From assembly GCF_016904955.1 (NCBI RefSeq), contig NZ_JADIKE010000032.1, positions 124,001 to 188,000 of the forward strand: DNA of 64,000 nucleotides. The letters run 5' to 3'. Positions 26,119-34,723 of the stretch are shown piece by piece. Source of the DNA: Dyella flava. GTDB taxonomy: Bacteria > Pseudomonadota > Gammaproteobacteria > Xanthomonadales > Rhodanobacteraceae. Each line of letters opens with the position of its first letter. The first letter of the stretch is position 1. The translations under genes and the position numbers were made by a program. The notes beneath the pieces were generated by a model, which saw nothing but the letters and a program-made list of their open reading frames with translations, was not told the DNA's origin and made no database searches.

Positions 26119-27162
26119 TCAGGGCGGACAGCTGCTGGCGCGCACCAGCAATTGCACCGGAACAATGGTCTGGCGCGGCGCGGCGGAGGGGTCCTGCAAC
26201 CGTTGCAGGATCAGCTCTGCGGCCTGGCGTCCGCGCGCGCGCGGCGTGACGGCGAGGGTCGTCAGCGGCGGGGCGCTTACCGCGGCTTCGGCGATGTCGT
26301 CGAAGCCGGTGAGTGCGAAGTCACGGCCCGGTTGCAGGCCGCGTTGATGGAGTCCGAGCATCAAGCCCAGTGCGACCGCGTCGTTGTAGCAAACGGCAGC
26401 GGTGGGTGCGCTGTTGTTGGCGAACAGTCGATCGCTTTGCGCGACCGCATCGAGACGATTGGGGGCGCACTCCACCATCCAGTGCGTTTCGATCGGCAAG
26501 CCTGCGGCATGCATGGCATCCATGTAGCCGGTGCGGCGCTGTTTGCATGAGCTGGAACTGCTGTGGCCGCCGTAGAACGCAATGCGCTTGTGGCCTTGCG
26601 CGATGAGATGTTCGGTGGCCAGGCGTGCACCGCGCTGGTTATCCAGGAACAGCCGGTCCCAGTGATCGCAGGCAGCGAGATCGCCGCCGACTTCGCGGTT
26701 GAACAGCAGCAGCGGCGTCTGTCCGCCGACCGCGCTGAGAATCTGTTCCGCATCGCCGCCTTCGGCCGGCGAAAGAATGATGCCGGCCGGTCCGTGCTCC
26801 ATCAGCGAGCCAAGCACGGCAAGTTCGCGCTCGGTCGATTCGCTGCTGCTGCCGAGCAGGGTGACGTAGCCGGTATCGCCCAGTACTTCGTCGACGCCGG
26901 CGGCAAATTCCGCGAAGAACGGGTTGGCCAGGTCGTTGAGCACCAGCGCGATGCTGGAGGAGGTGCGGCGGCGCAGATTGGCGGCGGCGCGGTTATACAC
27001 ATAACCCTGCCGCCGCAGCTCTTCTTCGACGCGCGCGCGTGTGTTTTTGTTGACCAGCGGGCTGCCCCGCAAAACCAGCGAAACGGTAGCGCGCGAGACG
27101 TCGCAGCCTGCGGCGATGTCGCTAAGGGTGACCTTGCGGCCGACCGGCGGTGTATTCCCCAT
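26119..27162 (-). CDS. LacI-family regulator of the mannose locus
   Basis: A 347-residue LacI regulator. Helix-turn-helix VTLSDIAAGCDVSRATVSLVLRG, hinge helix YNRAAANLRRRTS, then a periplasmic-binding-protein-like effector domain ending FALTGFDDIAEAAVSAPPLTT. The chosen ATG 27162 has GGGC 8 bases upstream; an in-frame ATG at 27186 is possible. It is first in the leftward regulator-importer-kinase-isomerase run and divergent from the GH92 gene, whose upstream region holds two LacI-type pseudo-palindromes. Likely effector: mannose or a phosphorylated derivative (inference). Confidence 0.9.
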   Translation of the reverse strand: MGNTPPVGRKVTLSDIAAGCDVSRATVSLVLRGSPLVNKNTRARVEEELRRQGYVYNRAAANLRRRTSSSIALVLNDLANPFFAEFAAGVDEVLGDTGYVTLLGSSSESTERELAVLGSLMEHGPAGIILSPAEGGDAEQILSAVGGQTPLLLFNREVGGDLAACDHWDRLFLDNQRGARLATEHLIAQGHKRIAFYGGHSSSSSCKQRRTGYMDAMHAAGLPIETHWMVECAPNRLDAVAQSDRLFANNSAPTAAVCYNDAVALGLMLGLHQRGLQPGRDFALTGFDDIAEAAVSAPPLTTLAVTPRARGRQAAELILQRLQDPSAAPRQTIVPVQLLVRASSCPP

Positions 27163-27444
27163 TAAGAGCCCGTCCTCATAGTCCATGTGGTCCGCGTTGT
27201 TGCTGACCGGCCATTAGCGGGTAAGCCGTGGCCCGGCCAGACCGCCAGTCTGGCTGGTACCCCATACGACTACCTAACGGCCACTCGGCGGCAGCCCGAA
27301 AGGCCGGGTCCCGCCCACATGGTCGTGCCATCTTTTGCTTAGGTATCGACATACACCTTGCTCACTCTTCCTTGCCCCGTATGCAAACGGATACCGGCGG
27401 GCCGTGTGGACCATAAAGGGGGGTTTTGGGCCCCACCCCTTACT

Positions 27445-27551
27445 TTTGGAACGATCCAAATTTACCCGAATCAGCAAAAATGGGATCACGCAGTGCAGCA
27501 TGCCAAGCGCTCGCGCCGATGCTAGCTTGCAGCGTTTGTAACGATCCAAAC
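27445..27551. promoter_or_regulatory. Two LacI-type operator candidates upstream of GH92
   Basis: TTTGGAACGATCCAAA (27445-27460) and GTTTGTAACGATCCAAAC (27534-27551) share the core AACGATCCAAA. Both are near-palindromes with the central CG usual for LacI-family sites. The second ends 25 bases before the GH92 start. The rest of the 27163-27575 gap holds CCAGAC-CGCCA-GTCTGG (27237-27253) near the regulator's start and no gene. Confidence 0.6.
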
Positions 27552-27575
27552 CTCCACCTCCCGGATCAGAGCCCC

Positions 27576-29912
27576 ATGAATCGTCGTCACCTGCTGTTTT
27601 CCTGCCTTTCCGTGCTGATGATGACACCGCTGGGGGCGCTTGCCGCGACCTCGACCGGTGCGCCGCACGCCTCGGAAGTTGATCCTCGCATAGGTACCGG
27701 GGGGGATGGGCATCTGTTTCCGGGCGCTGTGGTGCCGTTCGGCATGGTCCAGCTGTCGCCCGACACGAACATGCCGGATTTCAAGCACGCCTATAAATGG
27801 GCGGCGGGCTACCAGTACAACGACCCGACCATCATGGGGTTCTCGCATACCCACTTTTCCGGCTCCGGCCATTCGGACCAGGGCGATGTGCTGGTGATGC
27901 CGGTCGCCGGTGACGTAAAGCTGGATCCGGGCGATGAAAAGGTCCCCGGCAGCGGCTACCGCTCGCGTTTCGACCACGCCACCGAAGTGGAGCAGCCGGG
28001 CTATTACGCGGTCACCCTGGCCGACTACGGCGTGCGCGCGGAACTGACCGCCAACCAGCGTGTGGGCTGGCACCGCTACACCTTCCCGGCCGGCAAGCCG
28101 GCGCATCTGCTGCTGGACTTGCGTCCGAGCATCTACGACTACCCGGGCAAGGTGCTGTGGTCGAACCTGCAGGTGCAGGCCGACGGCACCGTGGTCGGCT
28201 GCCGTACCACGCGAGGCTGGGCGCCCGGTCGCGAGCTGTGCTTTGCCATGCGCTTCAACCAGCCGATGACCTCGCATGAGCTGTACAACCGCGAGACGGA
28301 TCTGACCTACAAGGGTTTCAAGGGCCCGGGCTATCAAGCGCAAGATGCCAATGCGCAGAACGGCCGCGCGCTGGAAGGGGTGTTCGATTTCGGCGAACTC
28401 AAGCAGCCCTTGCTGGTGAAGGTGGCGATCTCGTCGGTCAGCGAAGCCAATGCCATCGCCAATCTGGACAAGGATGGACAGGGCTGGAATTTCGATGCGC
28501 AGCGCGCCGATGCGCTGGCGGCCTGGAACAAGGCGCTGGCGCCGATCGACGTGGACGGCACGCCGGCGCAGCGCACGCAGTTCTACACCGCGCTGTATCA
28601 CGCCATGATCTCGCCCAGCCTGGCCATGGACGTCAACGGCGAATTCCGGGGGCCGGATTATCAGGTCCATCACGCTGACGGCTTCAATTTCTATTCAAGC
28701 TGGTCGATGTGGGATGTGTATCGTGCGCAGCAGCCGCTGCTGATCCTGCTGCATCCGGATCACACCGTGGATTTCGTCCGTTCGCTGATTGCCGCGCAAC
28801 AGGCCAGTCCGTTCGGCATGTTGCCGGTGTGGGCCTACCAGGGTCTGGAAACCTGGTGCATGACCGGTTACCACGCGGTGGCGATCATCGCCGATGCGTA
28901 CGTGAAGGGTATTCGCGGCTTCGACGCCGAGAAGGCGATGAAGGGCATGGTGCACACCGCCACCTATGGCGACTACGGCGACCTGGCCGACTACATGAAG
29001 CTTGGCTACGTGCCGATCGACAAGGAAGTGGAGGGTGGTTCCAAGACGCAGGAATACGCGTACGACGACTGGGCCATTGCGCAGATGGCCAAGGCGCTGG
29101 GCAAGCAGGACATCTACGCGACCTTTGAAAAGCGCGCCACCAACTGGCGCAACGTGTGGGATCCCCAGACCAAGTTCATGCGCGCGAGGTTGAGCAACGG
29201 CAAGTTCCGCGAGCCGTTCGATCCCACCAGCGCCGGCTATGGCGATGACTACACCGAGGCGAATGCCTGGCAGTACTCCTGGTACGTGCCGCAGGACGTG
29301 GCCGGCCTGATCACGGCATATGGCGGCGACCAGGCGTTTACCGACAAGCTCGATCAGATGTTCGACGCCAAGGTCGATCCGGCCATCTTCAAGGATGTGG
29401 AAGACATCACCGGTCTGATCGGCTGGTACGCGCACGGCAATGAGCCCAGCCACCACATCGCCTATCTGTACGATTACGCCGGTGAGCCGTGGAAAACGCA
29501 GGCGCGCCTCAAGCAGATCATGGACAACGAGTACGGTCCCGGTCCGGCCGGACTGATCGGCAATGATGATCTTGGCCAGATGTCTGCCTGGTACATCTTT
29601 ACTGCGCTCGGCTTCTATCCGGTCACGCCGGGCAGCGTCGAATACGCCATCGGCCGGCCGTTCGTGCCGCGCGCAGCCATCCACCTCAGCAATGGACACA
29701 CCTTCACCATCACGGCATCGCCGATGGATGCGGCGCATCCCTACGTGGGCTCGGTAACGCTCAACGGCAAGCCGCTGGATCGTGTGTATCTGCGTCACGC
29801 CGACATTCTTGCCGGCGGCGAACTGCACTTCACCATGCAGGCCGAGCCGAACAAGACCTGGGGTACGGCGATTTCGGCCCGTCCGACCTCGATGAGTCAG
29901 TATTCGCACTAA
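27576..29912 (+). CDS. GH92 alpha-mannosidase, exported
   Basis: A 778-residue glycoside hydrolase of family 92 (calcium-dependent exo-alpha-mannosidases). Signal peptide MNRRHLLFSCLSVLMMTPLGALA, then VDPRIGTGGDGHLFPGAVVPFGMVQ, the standard GH92 opening, GFSHTHFSGSG, and in the (alpha/alpha)6 domain AYDDWAIAQMAKALG, GNEPSHHIAYLY (catalytic acid Glu) and GNDDLGQMSAWYIFTALGFYPV. ATG at 27576 chosen because it opens the signal peptide. It should release mannose from alpha-mannosides in the periplasm or outside, feeding the adjacent importer. Confidence 0.95.
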   Translation: MNRRHLLFSCLSVLMMTPLGALAATSTGAPHASEVDPRIGTGGDGHLFPGAVVPFGMVQLSPDTNMPDFKHAYKWAAGYQYNDPTIMGFSHTHFSGSGHSDQGDVLVMPVAGDVKLDPGDEKVPGSGYRSRFDHATEVEQPGYYAVTLADYGVRAELTANQRVGWHRYTFPAGKPAHLLLDLRPSIYDYPGKVLWSNLQVQADGTVVGCRTTRGWAPGRELCFAMRFNQPMTSHELYNRETDLTYKGFKGPGYQAQDANAQNGRALEGVFDFGELKQPLLVKVAISSVSEANAIANLDKDGQGWNFDAQRADALAAWNKALAPIDVDGTPAQRTQFYTALYHAMISPSLAMDVNGEFRGPDYQVHHADGFNFYSSWSMWDVYRAQQPLLILLHPDHTVDFVRSLIAAQQASPFGMLPVWAYQGLETWCMTGYHAVAIIADAYVKGIRGFDAEKAMKGMVHTATYGDYGDLADYMKLGYVPIDKEVEGGSKTQEYAYDDWAIAQMAKALGKQDIYATFEKRATNWRNVWDPQTKFMRARLSNGKFREPFDPTSAGYGDDYTEANAWQYSWYVPQDVAGLITAYGGDQAFTDKLDQMFDAKVDPAIFKDVEDITGLIGWYAHGNEPSHHIAYLYDYAGEPWKTQARLKQIMDNEYGPGPAGLIGNDDLGQMSAWYIFTALGFYPVTPGSVEYAIGRPFVPRAAIHLSNGHTFTITASPMDAAHPYVGSVTLNGKPLDRVYLRHADILAGGELHFTMQAEPNKTWGTAISARPTSMSQYSH

Positions 29913-29921
29913 GCTTGCTGC

Positions 29922-29950
29922 TCCCTCCCCCGATTGCGCGGGGGAGGGAC
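29922..29950. terminator. GC-rich hairpin after GH92
   Basis: TCCCTCCCCC and GGGGGAGGGA pair across a short loop, 9 bases past the GH92 stop. There is no T-run, so termination may be weak or the element may be another member of the CTCCC repeat class. The gap on to 30094 has nothing else. Confidence 0.5.
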
Positions 29951-30094
29951 GTTTCTATCGCACTGACGCAGTGCGATGACATCTCCAAATGCAGGGTAGC
30001 TATCGAGTATTGATCGCCTCAGACTGGTCAGTAAGGTCAAACATGCGCAGAATGCAGGCATCGTGCCAGGGCGCATGCACATCAAGGGCGGTCG

Positions 30095-31903
30095 ATGATC
30101 CGGGGGAGGGTGCGACAAGTAGCAGCGTTACGTTGGCGCACGGGCGGTCTGCTGTTTGCCGTAGTCGTCATTGTCGCGCTGCCTTACATGATCACCCGCG
30201 GCGGCTCGCAGCAATCCCTGGCGGCAGGCGAACTGGTTACCCGTTCGGCCGAAGTCCAGACGCTGGTCTACCGCATCGCCGATCTGACCCATGACAGCGA
30301 ATCGGCGATCCAGTATCTGCTGGCAGACGATCCCGCCAGGCAAGGTGAGGCGATTGTCACCGGCACCGAAAGGCTGGTGCCGCAGTTGCTGGATCAGCTG
30401 CAACACGTGGCGGCGGACGACCCGGCGCAGCAGCATCTGGTCGAACAGTTCAGCGCCATGGAAAACGGCCGGCTTGCGCTGTTGCACCAGGCCATGCAGC
30501 GCTACAAGCAGAACGATCTCGCGGGCGCCCGGCAGGCATTGCGTGATGCGGGCGGACTGTTTCGCATCGATGACATCGCCGACAAGATCGCCACCCATGC
30601 CGAGCAGCAACTGGAATTGCGCCGCGAGGGTGCCAGGAAGCAGTCCGATGACAACCGCGCGGTGCTGGCGCTGACCGCGATTGCACAGTTGCTGATGCTG
30701 ACGATCGTGGTGGTGGTATCCGAGCGACAGATCGGCAAGCGCCTGCGCGCCGAAGTCGGCGAACGCCAGGCGGTGCAGCGTTCGCAGATGATCCTGCAAG
30801 CGGTACGCGAACCGATCGCCCTGCTCGACAATCATCTGCGCACCTTGCTGGTGAATGCGGCTTTCAGCGAGTTGTACGGCGTCTCCGAAGACAGCCGCGC
30901 GGAATACCTGGATGACATCGGCCAGGGCGCGTGGGCCGATGAAGTCTTGCAGCAGCGCCTGCGCGACGTGCTGCTGCGCGATCGCGAACTGTGGGATTAC
31001 GAACTCAACCAGCGCACCATGGACGGTGTCGAGCGGCACGTAGTGATCAACGCGCGGCGTCTGCAGCAACAGGACAGTGAGAATCCGGTGTTGTTGTTGA
31101 CGGTGAGCGACGTCACGGCGCGCGCCCTGGTCGAACAACAGGTGAAGGAACTCAATCACCAGCTCGAAGGCAAGGTGTCACAGATTTCCGACGTGAATCG
31201 GGAGCTGGAAGCCTTCAGCTATTCCGTATCCCACGATCTGCGCGCGCCGTTGCGGCATATCTCGGCCTTCGCGCAGAAGCTGGAGGCGTACCTGGGGACG
31301 GAGGCCGATACGACCACCCGCCATTATCTGGGCGTGATCCGCGACGCTTCCCAGCGCATGGCGCAGCTGATCGAGGATCTGCTGGTGTTCTCGCGCCTGG
31401 GGCGCGGCGCGTTGCGGCTGCAGGCGGTGGATATGCGCTCGCTGGTGGAGGATGCGCGCACGGTGGCTGAAACGGAGGCGGCAGGGCGCCAGATCGTGTG
31501 GCAGATCGAGCCGCTGCCGGTGGTGGTCGGCGACGAAAACATGCTGCGCACCGTTTGGCAGAATCTGATCGGCAATGCGGTCAAGTACACCGGCCAGCGC
31601 GAGACGGCACACATCGATGTCTCGGTGCGGCACGACGATGCCGGTGATTACGAATTCACCATTGCCGACGATGGCGCCGGATTCGATATGCGTTACGTCG
31701 ACAAGCTTTTCGGCGTGTTCCAGCGCTTGCACAAAGCCAGCGAATTTCCCGGCAACGGCATCGGCCTGGCCAACGTGCAGCGCATCGTGATGCGCCACGG
31801 CGGCCGGGTCTGGGCAGAAGGCGAGCCCGGGCGCGGCGCACGGTTTCATTTCACGATATCGGGGGTTGAACCACCGTCATCCAGCGGATGGTTGTCGCTA
31901 TGA
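30095..31903 (+). CDS. Membrane sensor histidine kinase with PAS domain
   Basis: A 602-residue kinase. Membrane helices at about 18-36 and 190-212 enclose a helical periplasmic sensor domain of roughly 150 residues. A cytoplasmic PAS-like domain (QMILQAVREPIALLDNHLRT) follows, then a coiled coil, the phospho-acceptor block SYSVSHDLRAPLRH with His380, and an ATPase domain with NAVKY, DDGAGFDM and NGIGLANVQRIV. The kinase core is of phytochrome/Cph1 type, fitting the Rcp1-like receiver gene that overlaps its stop by four bases (ATGA). The signal is unknown. Confidence 0.9.
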   Translation: MIRGRVRQVAALRWRTGGLLFAVVVIVALPYMITRGGSQQSLAAGELVTRSAEVQTLVYRIADLTHDSESAIQYLLADDPARQGEAIVTGTERLVPQLLDQLQHVAADDPAQQHLVEQFSAMENGRLALLHQAMQRYKQNDLAGARQALRDAGGLFRIDDIADKIATHAEQQLELRREGARKQSDDNRAVLALTAIAQLLMLTIVVVVSERQIGKRLRAEVGERQAVQRSQMILQAVREPIALLDNHLRTLLVNAAFSELYGVSEDSRAEYLDDIGQGAWADEVLQQRLRDVLLRDRELWDYELNQRTMDGVERHVVINARRLQQQDSENPVLLLTVSDVTARALVEQQVKELNHQLEGKVSQISDVNRELEAFSYSVSHDLRAPLRHISAFAQKLEAYLGTEADTTTRHYLGVIRDASQRMAQLIEDLLVFSRLGRGALRLQAVDMRSLVEDARTVAETEAAGRQIVWQIEPLPVVVGDENMLRTVWQNLIGNAVKYTGQRETAHIDVSVRHDDAGDYEFTIADDGAGFDMRYVDKLFGVFQRLHKASEFPGNGIGLANVQRIVMRHGGRVWAEGEPGRGARFHFTISGVEPPSSSGWLSL

Positions 31904-32346
31904 GCCGTGGTCCATTGCGCACGATCCTGCTGGCCGAAGACAGTCCGGTGGATGCCGAAATGACCATCGACGCCTTGCGCGAGGCCAATCTTGCCAACCC
32001 CGTGACGCATGTCGAGGATGGCGAGGAATGCATGGACTGGCTGTATGCACGTGGCGCATTCACCGATCGTCAGGGCGACGATCCGGCCGTCGTGCTGCTG
32101 GACATCAAGATGCCGCGCATGAACGGCCTGGATGTGCTCAAGCAGATGCGCTCGGACGAACGGTTCCGGCGTACGCCGGTGGTGATTTTGTCGTCGTCGC
32201 GTGAAGACAGCGACCTGGCGCGCAGCTGGGACCTTGGCGTCAATGCCTACGTCATCAAGCCGGTCGATGTATCCCAGTTTTTTCAGGCGGTACGCACGTT
32301 GGGGCAGTTCTGGGCGGTGTTGAACCAGGCGCCGGAACAGGGGTAG
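31900..32346 (+). CDS. Single-domain response regulator (Rcp1-like receiver)
   Basis: A 148-residue lone receiver domain: acidic pocket AEDSPVD, phospho-acceptor Asp68 in VVLLDIKMPRMNG, switch residue in VVILSSS and the lysine of YVIKPVD. The ATG 31900 is preferred over ATG 31888 because it gives the ATGA overlap with the kinase. No output domain, so it should pass or drain phosphate, for example to the hybrid kinase 80 bases downstream (inference). Confidence 0.9.
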   Translation: MSRGPLRTILLAEDSPVDAEMTIDALREANLANPVTHVEDGEECMDWLYARGAFTDRQGDDPAVVLLDIKMPRMNGLDVLKQMRSDERFRRTPVVILSSSREDSDLARSWDLGVNAYVIKPVDVSQFFQAVRTLGQFWAVLNQAPEQG

Positions 32347-32425
32347 GGGGCCTTTGCAAGCGCGCGCCCCCTCCTCGCTCGGCCCTGAACTATGATCACC
32401 GGGGATCAACCAAGAAGGCGCAGGA

Positions 32426-33985
32426 ATGCCGGACAAGTCCAACCATCAACGATCACTGCCGCGCATACGTGTCCTGCAGGTCGAGGACAGTTCGCTCGAC
32501 GCCGAGCTGATCCTTACCGAGTTGCAGGCGGACGGTATTGCGTACGATGTGCAGCTGGTTGATGACGAGTCCGCATTCGTCGAAAGCTTGCAGGTGTTCC
32601 AGCCGCACATCGTGCTATCGGACCTGAGCATGCCCGGGTTTTCCGGGCAGCGCGCACTGGAGCTGTTGCGCGAACACCGTCCGGAAACGCCTTTTATCTA
32701 CGTATCGGCCACGCTAGGCGAAGAAGCGGCGATTGCCGCGTTGCGCGAAGGTGCCACCGACTACATCCTCAAGCAGAACCCGGCACGCCTGGCCAGCGCG
32801 GTGCGCCGCGCCCTGCGCGAAGCAGAAGAACAACGTGCCCGCGCGCATGCCGAGGCCGAGCTGATCCGCGTGCAGCGCTTCGAAAGCCTGGCCATGCTGG
32901 CCGGCGGCTTGAGCCACGATCTGCGCAATCTGTTGCAGCCGTTGTTGCTGGCCGGCGACAGCTTGCAGGATTACCAGGATGATCCGCGTCTGGCGCGGCT
33001 GGGCACGCTGGTGCGCGACTGCGGACGCCGCGGGCTGGAGATGGTGCAGTCGATGTTGTCGTTCGCGCGCGGCGCGCGTCGTGCAGAGCAGGTGCGGGCG
33101 CAGGCGCTGGTCGATGCGCTGGCCTTGCTGCTGCAAGGGAGCGTGCCGCGCGCCGTGCAACTGGATATCGAAGTGGTCGATCCGGAGCTGAGCTTCGAAG
33201 GCAATCACACCGAATTGCAGCAATGCCTGCTCAACCTCTGTCTCAACGCGATCCAGGCGATGCCGGACGGCGGCGTGTTGCGGGTGGTGACCAGCAAGGT
33301 GAGGCTGGATACCGACTTCTTCCTCGAGCACGAAGAAGTGCAGCCCGGCGACTATGTGCGATTGTCGGTGAGCGATACCGGTTATGGCATGTCCGAAGAC
33401 GTGCGCAAGCGCCTGTTCGAACCCTTCTTCACCACCAAGGAGGGCGGCACCGGGCTTGGCCTGCTTTCCTGCCGCCGCATTGTCTACAGCCATGGCGGCG
33501 TGATGCGTCTGGACAGCATTCCGGGTGAGGGCAGCTGCTTTGATCTCTACATCCCGATAGTGCGCCTGGCCACCGACGCATCGGCGCTGGTCGATGACGA
33601 CATCAGCCTGCACGGTAACGCCGAGCACGTGTTGCTGGTGGTGGAGGAAGCCGGTCAGCTCACCTTGCTGACCGATACGCTGGATACCTGGGGCTATGAA
33701 GTCCATGCCAGCCAGAGCGGTACGGCGGCCCTGCAATGGATTGAAGCCTGCGGCCTGCCCGATCTGGTGGTGATGGACGCCGACATGAGCCTGTTCACCA
33801 GCGAGCGCACGCTGGCCGCATTGAGTGAATACGGCTATCGCCAGGGTGTGCTGGTGCTAAGTCGTGCGGATGATCCGGCTGATCGATCGATTTTCCAGGT
33901 ACCTGGGCGCCTGCGCCGTTTGAACAAGCCGGTCAGCACGAAGGTGTTGTTGCAGGCGGTGCGTGAAGCGCTGCATAAGAGTTGA
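32426..33985 (+). CDS. Hybrid histidine kinase, receiver-kinase-receiver
   Basis: A 519-residue soluble protein. N-terminal receiver (about 10-125) with VEDSSLD, Asp66 in VLSDLSMPG and Lys in DYILKQN; histidine kinase core with His164 in GLSHDLRN, N-box LCLNAIQAM, DTGYGM and GTGLGLLSCRRI; C-terminal divergent receiver (about 395-515) keeping VVEEA, Asp451 and LNKPVS. No membrane segment or sensor domain; input should come through phosphotransfer to the first receiver. Placement behind a kinase/receiver pair suggests a multistep relay. An AAGG lies 7 bases before the ATG. Confidence 0.88.
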   Translation: MPDKSNHQRSLPRIRVLQVEDSSLDAELILTELQADGIAYDVQLVDDESAFVESLQVFQPHIVLSDLSMPGFSGQRALELLREHRPETPFIYVSATLGEEAAIAALREGATDYILKQNPARLASAVRRALREAEEQRARAHAEAELIRVQRFESLAMLAGGLSHDLRNLLQPLLLAGDSLQDYQDDPRLARLGTLVRDCGRRGLEMVQSMLSFARGARRAEQVRAQALVDALALLLQGSVPRAVQLDIEVVDPELSFEGNHTELQQCLLNLCLNAIQAMPDGGVLRVVTSKVRLDTDFFLEHEEVQPGDYVRLSVSDTGYGMSEDVRKRLFEPFFTTKEGGTGLGLLSCRRIVYSHGGVMRLDSIPGEGSCFDLYIPIVRLATDASALVDDDISLHGNAEHVLLVVEEAGQLTLLTDTLDTWGYEVHASQSGTAALQWIEACGLPDLVVMDADMSLFTSERTLAALSEYGYRQGVLVLSRADDPADRSIFQVPGRLRRLNKPVSTKVLLQAVREALHKS

Positions 33986-34018
33986 GGATGGTTGGTGGGG
34001 TGTGGCCTGGCTTGCTTT

Positions 34019-34694
34019 GAGGTGCGTGGCGTGGATGGGTGTTTCGTAGTTTGAACCATTGCCTGCGGCGCTTTCGGCCTAAAGGCTGAGTCACTTTTCT
34101 TTGCTGGCGCGAAGAAAAGTAACCTAAAGAATCCGTAGTACGCCTGTTCGGTTGATCGCGGCGTAATTTGGCGTATTTTTGCAACATTGTGCATTTCGCT
34201 GATTGGGCCATTGCCTGCGGCGCTTTCGGCCTAAAGGCCGAGTCACTTTTCTTTGCTGGCCCAAAGAAAAGTAACCCAAAGAAATGGCCTGAAAGGCTCG
34301 TGCGCGGGAGGGATAAAAGCCTGAGCGATGGCGGCTATGAAATGCTTAATCGCCCATGGTTATGCGCTCCCGCTATACCGCGAGCATCGAGGCGCTGAGG
34401 GCTTAAAGCTCGCGCGGCGATAAGTCGAGCTTTCCCGTATTTGTTTTGTCGCCTCACCGCTTCGACGCCTCGCGGTATAGCGGCGTTGTGTAAGCGTGGC
34501 CCGTTAACCAGCAGGGCATGGCGTAATCGTTCAGGCTTGTAACCTGCACTGTGCCACGAGTTCTTGAGGCCATTTCTTTGGGTTACTTTATCTTTGGGCC
34601 AGCAAAGAAAAGTGACTCGGGCCCTTTAGGGACCGAAAGCGCCGCAGGCAATGGTTCGGATTACGAAACACCCACCCACGCCACGCACCACAAA
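34019..34694. repeat. Repeat-filled intergenic region with long imperfect inverted repeats
   Basis: The 33986-34723 gap has no supportable gene. A unit centred on CATTGCCTGCGGCGCTTTCG, followed by TCACTTTTCTTTGCTGG and an AAGAAAAGTAACC tail, occurs directly at about 34019-34132 and 34205-34290 and inverted at about 34569-34691. Outer copies are complementary out to the GTGCGTGGCGTGG ends. A further inverted pair around CGCTATACCGCGAG...CTCGCGGTATAGCG lies at about 34370-34485. No transposase is present; this is a non-autonomous repeat cluster. Confidence 0.8.
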
Positions 34695-34723
34695 ACAAGC
34701 TAACTTACGCCACGCCCCCCACC

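Noticed and set aside
34168..34398. 76-residue frame in the repeat cluster before pilR
   Set aside because: Lies within dispersed repeats, has no ribosome-binding site and no recognisable product.
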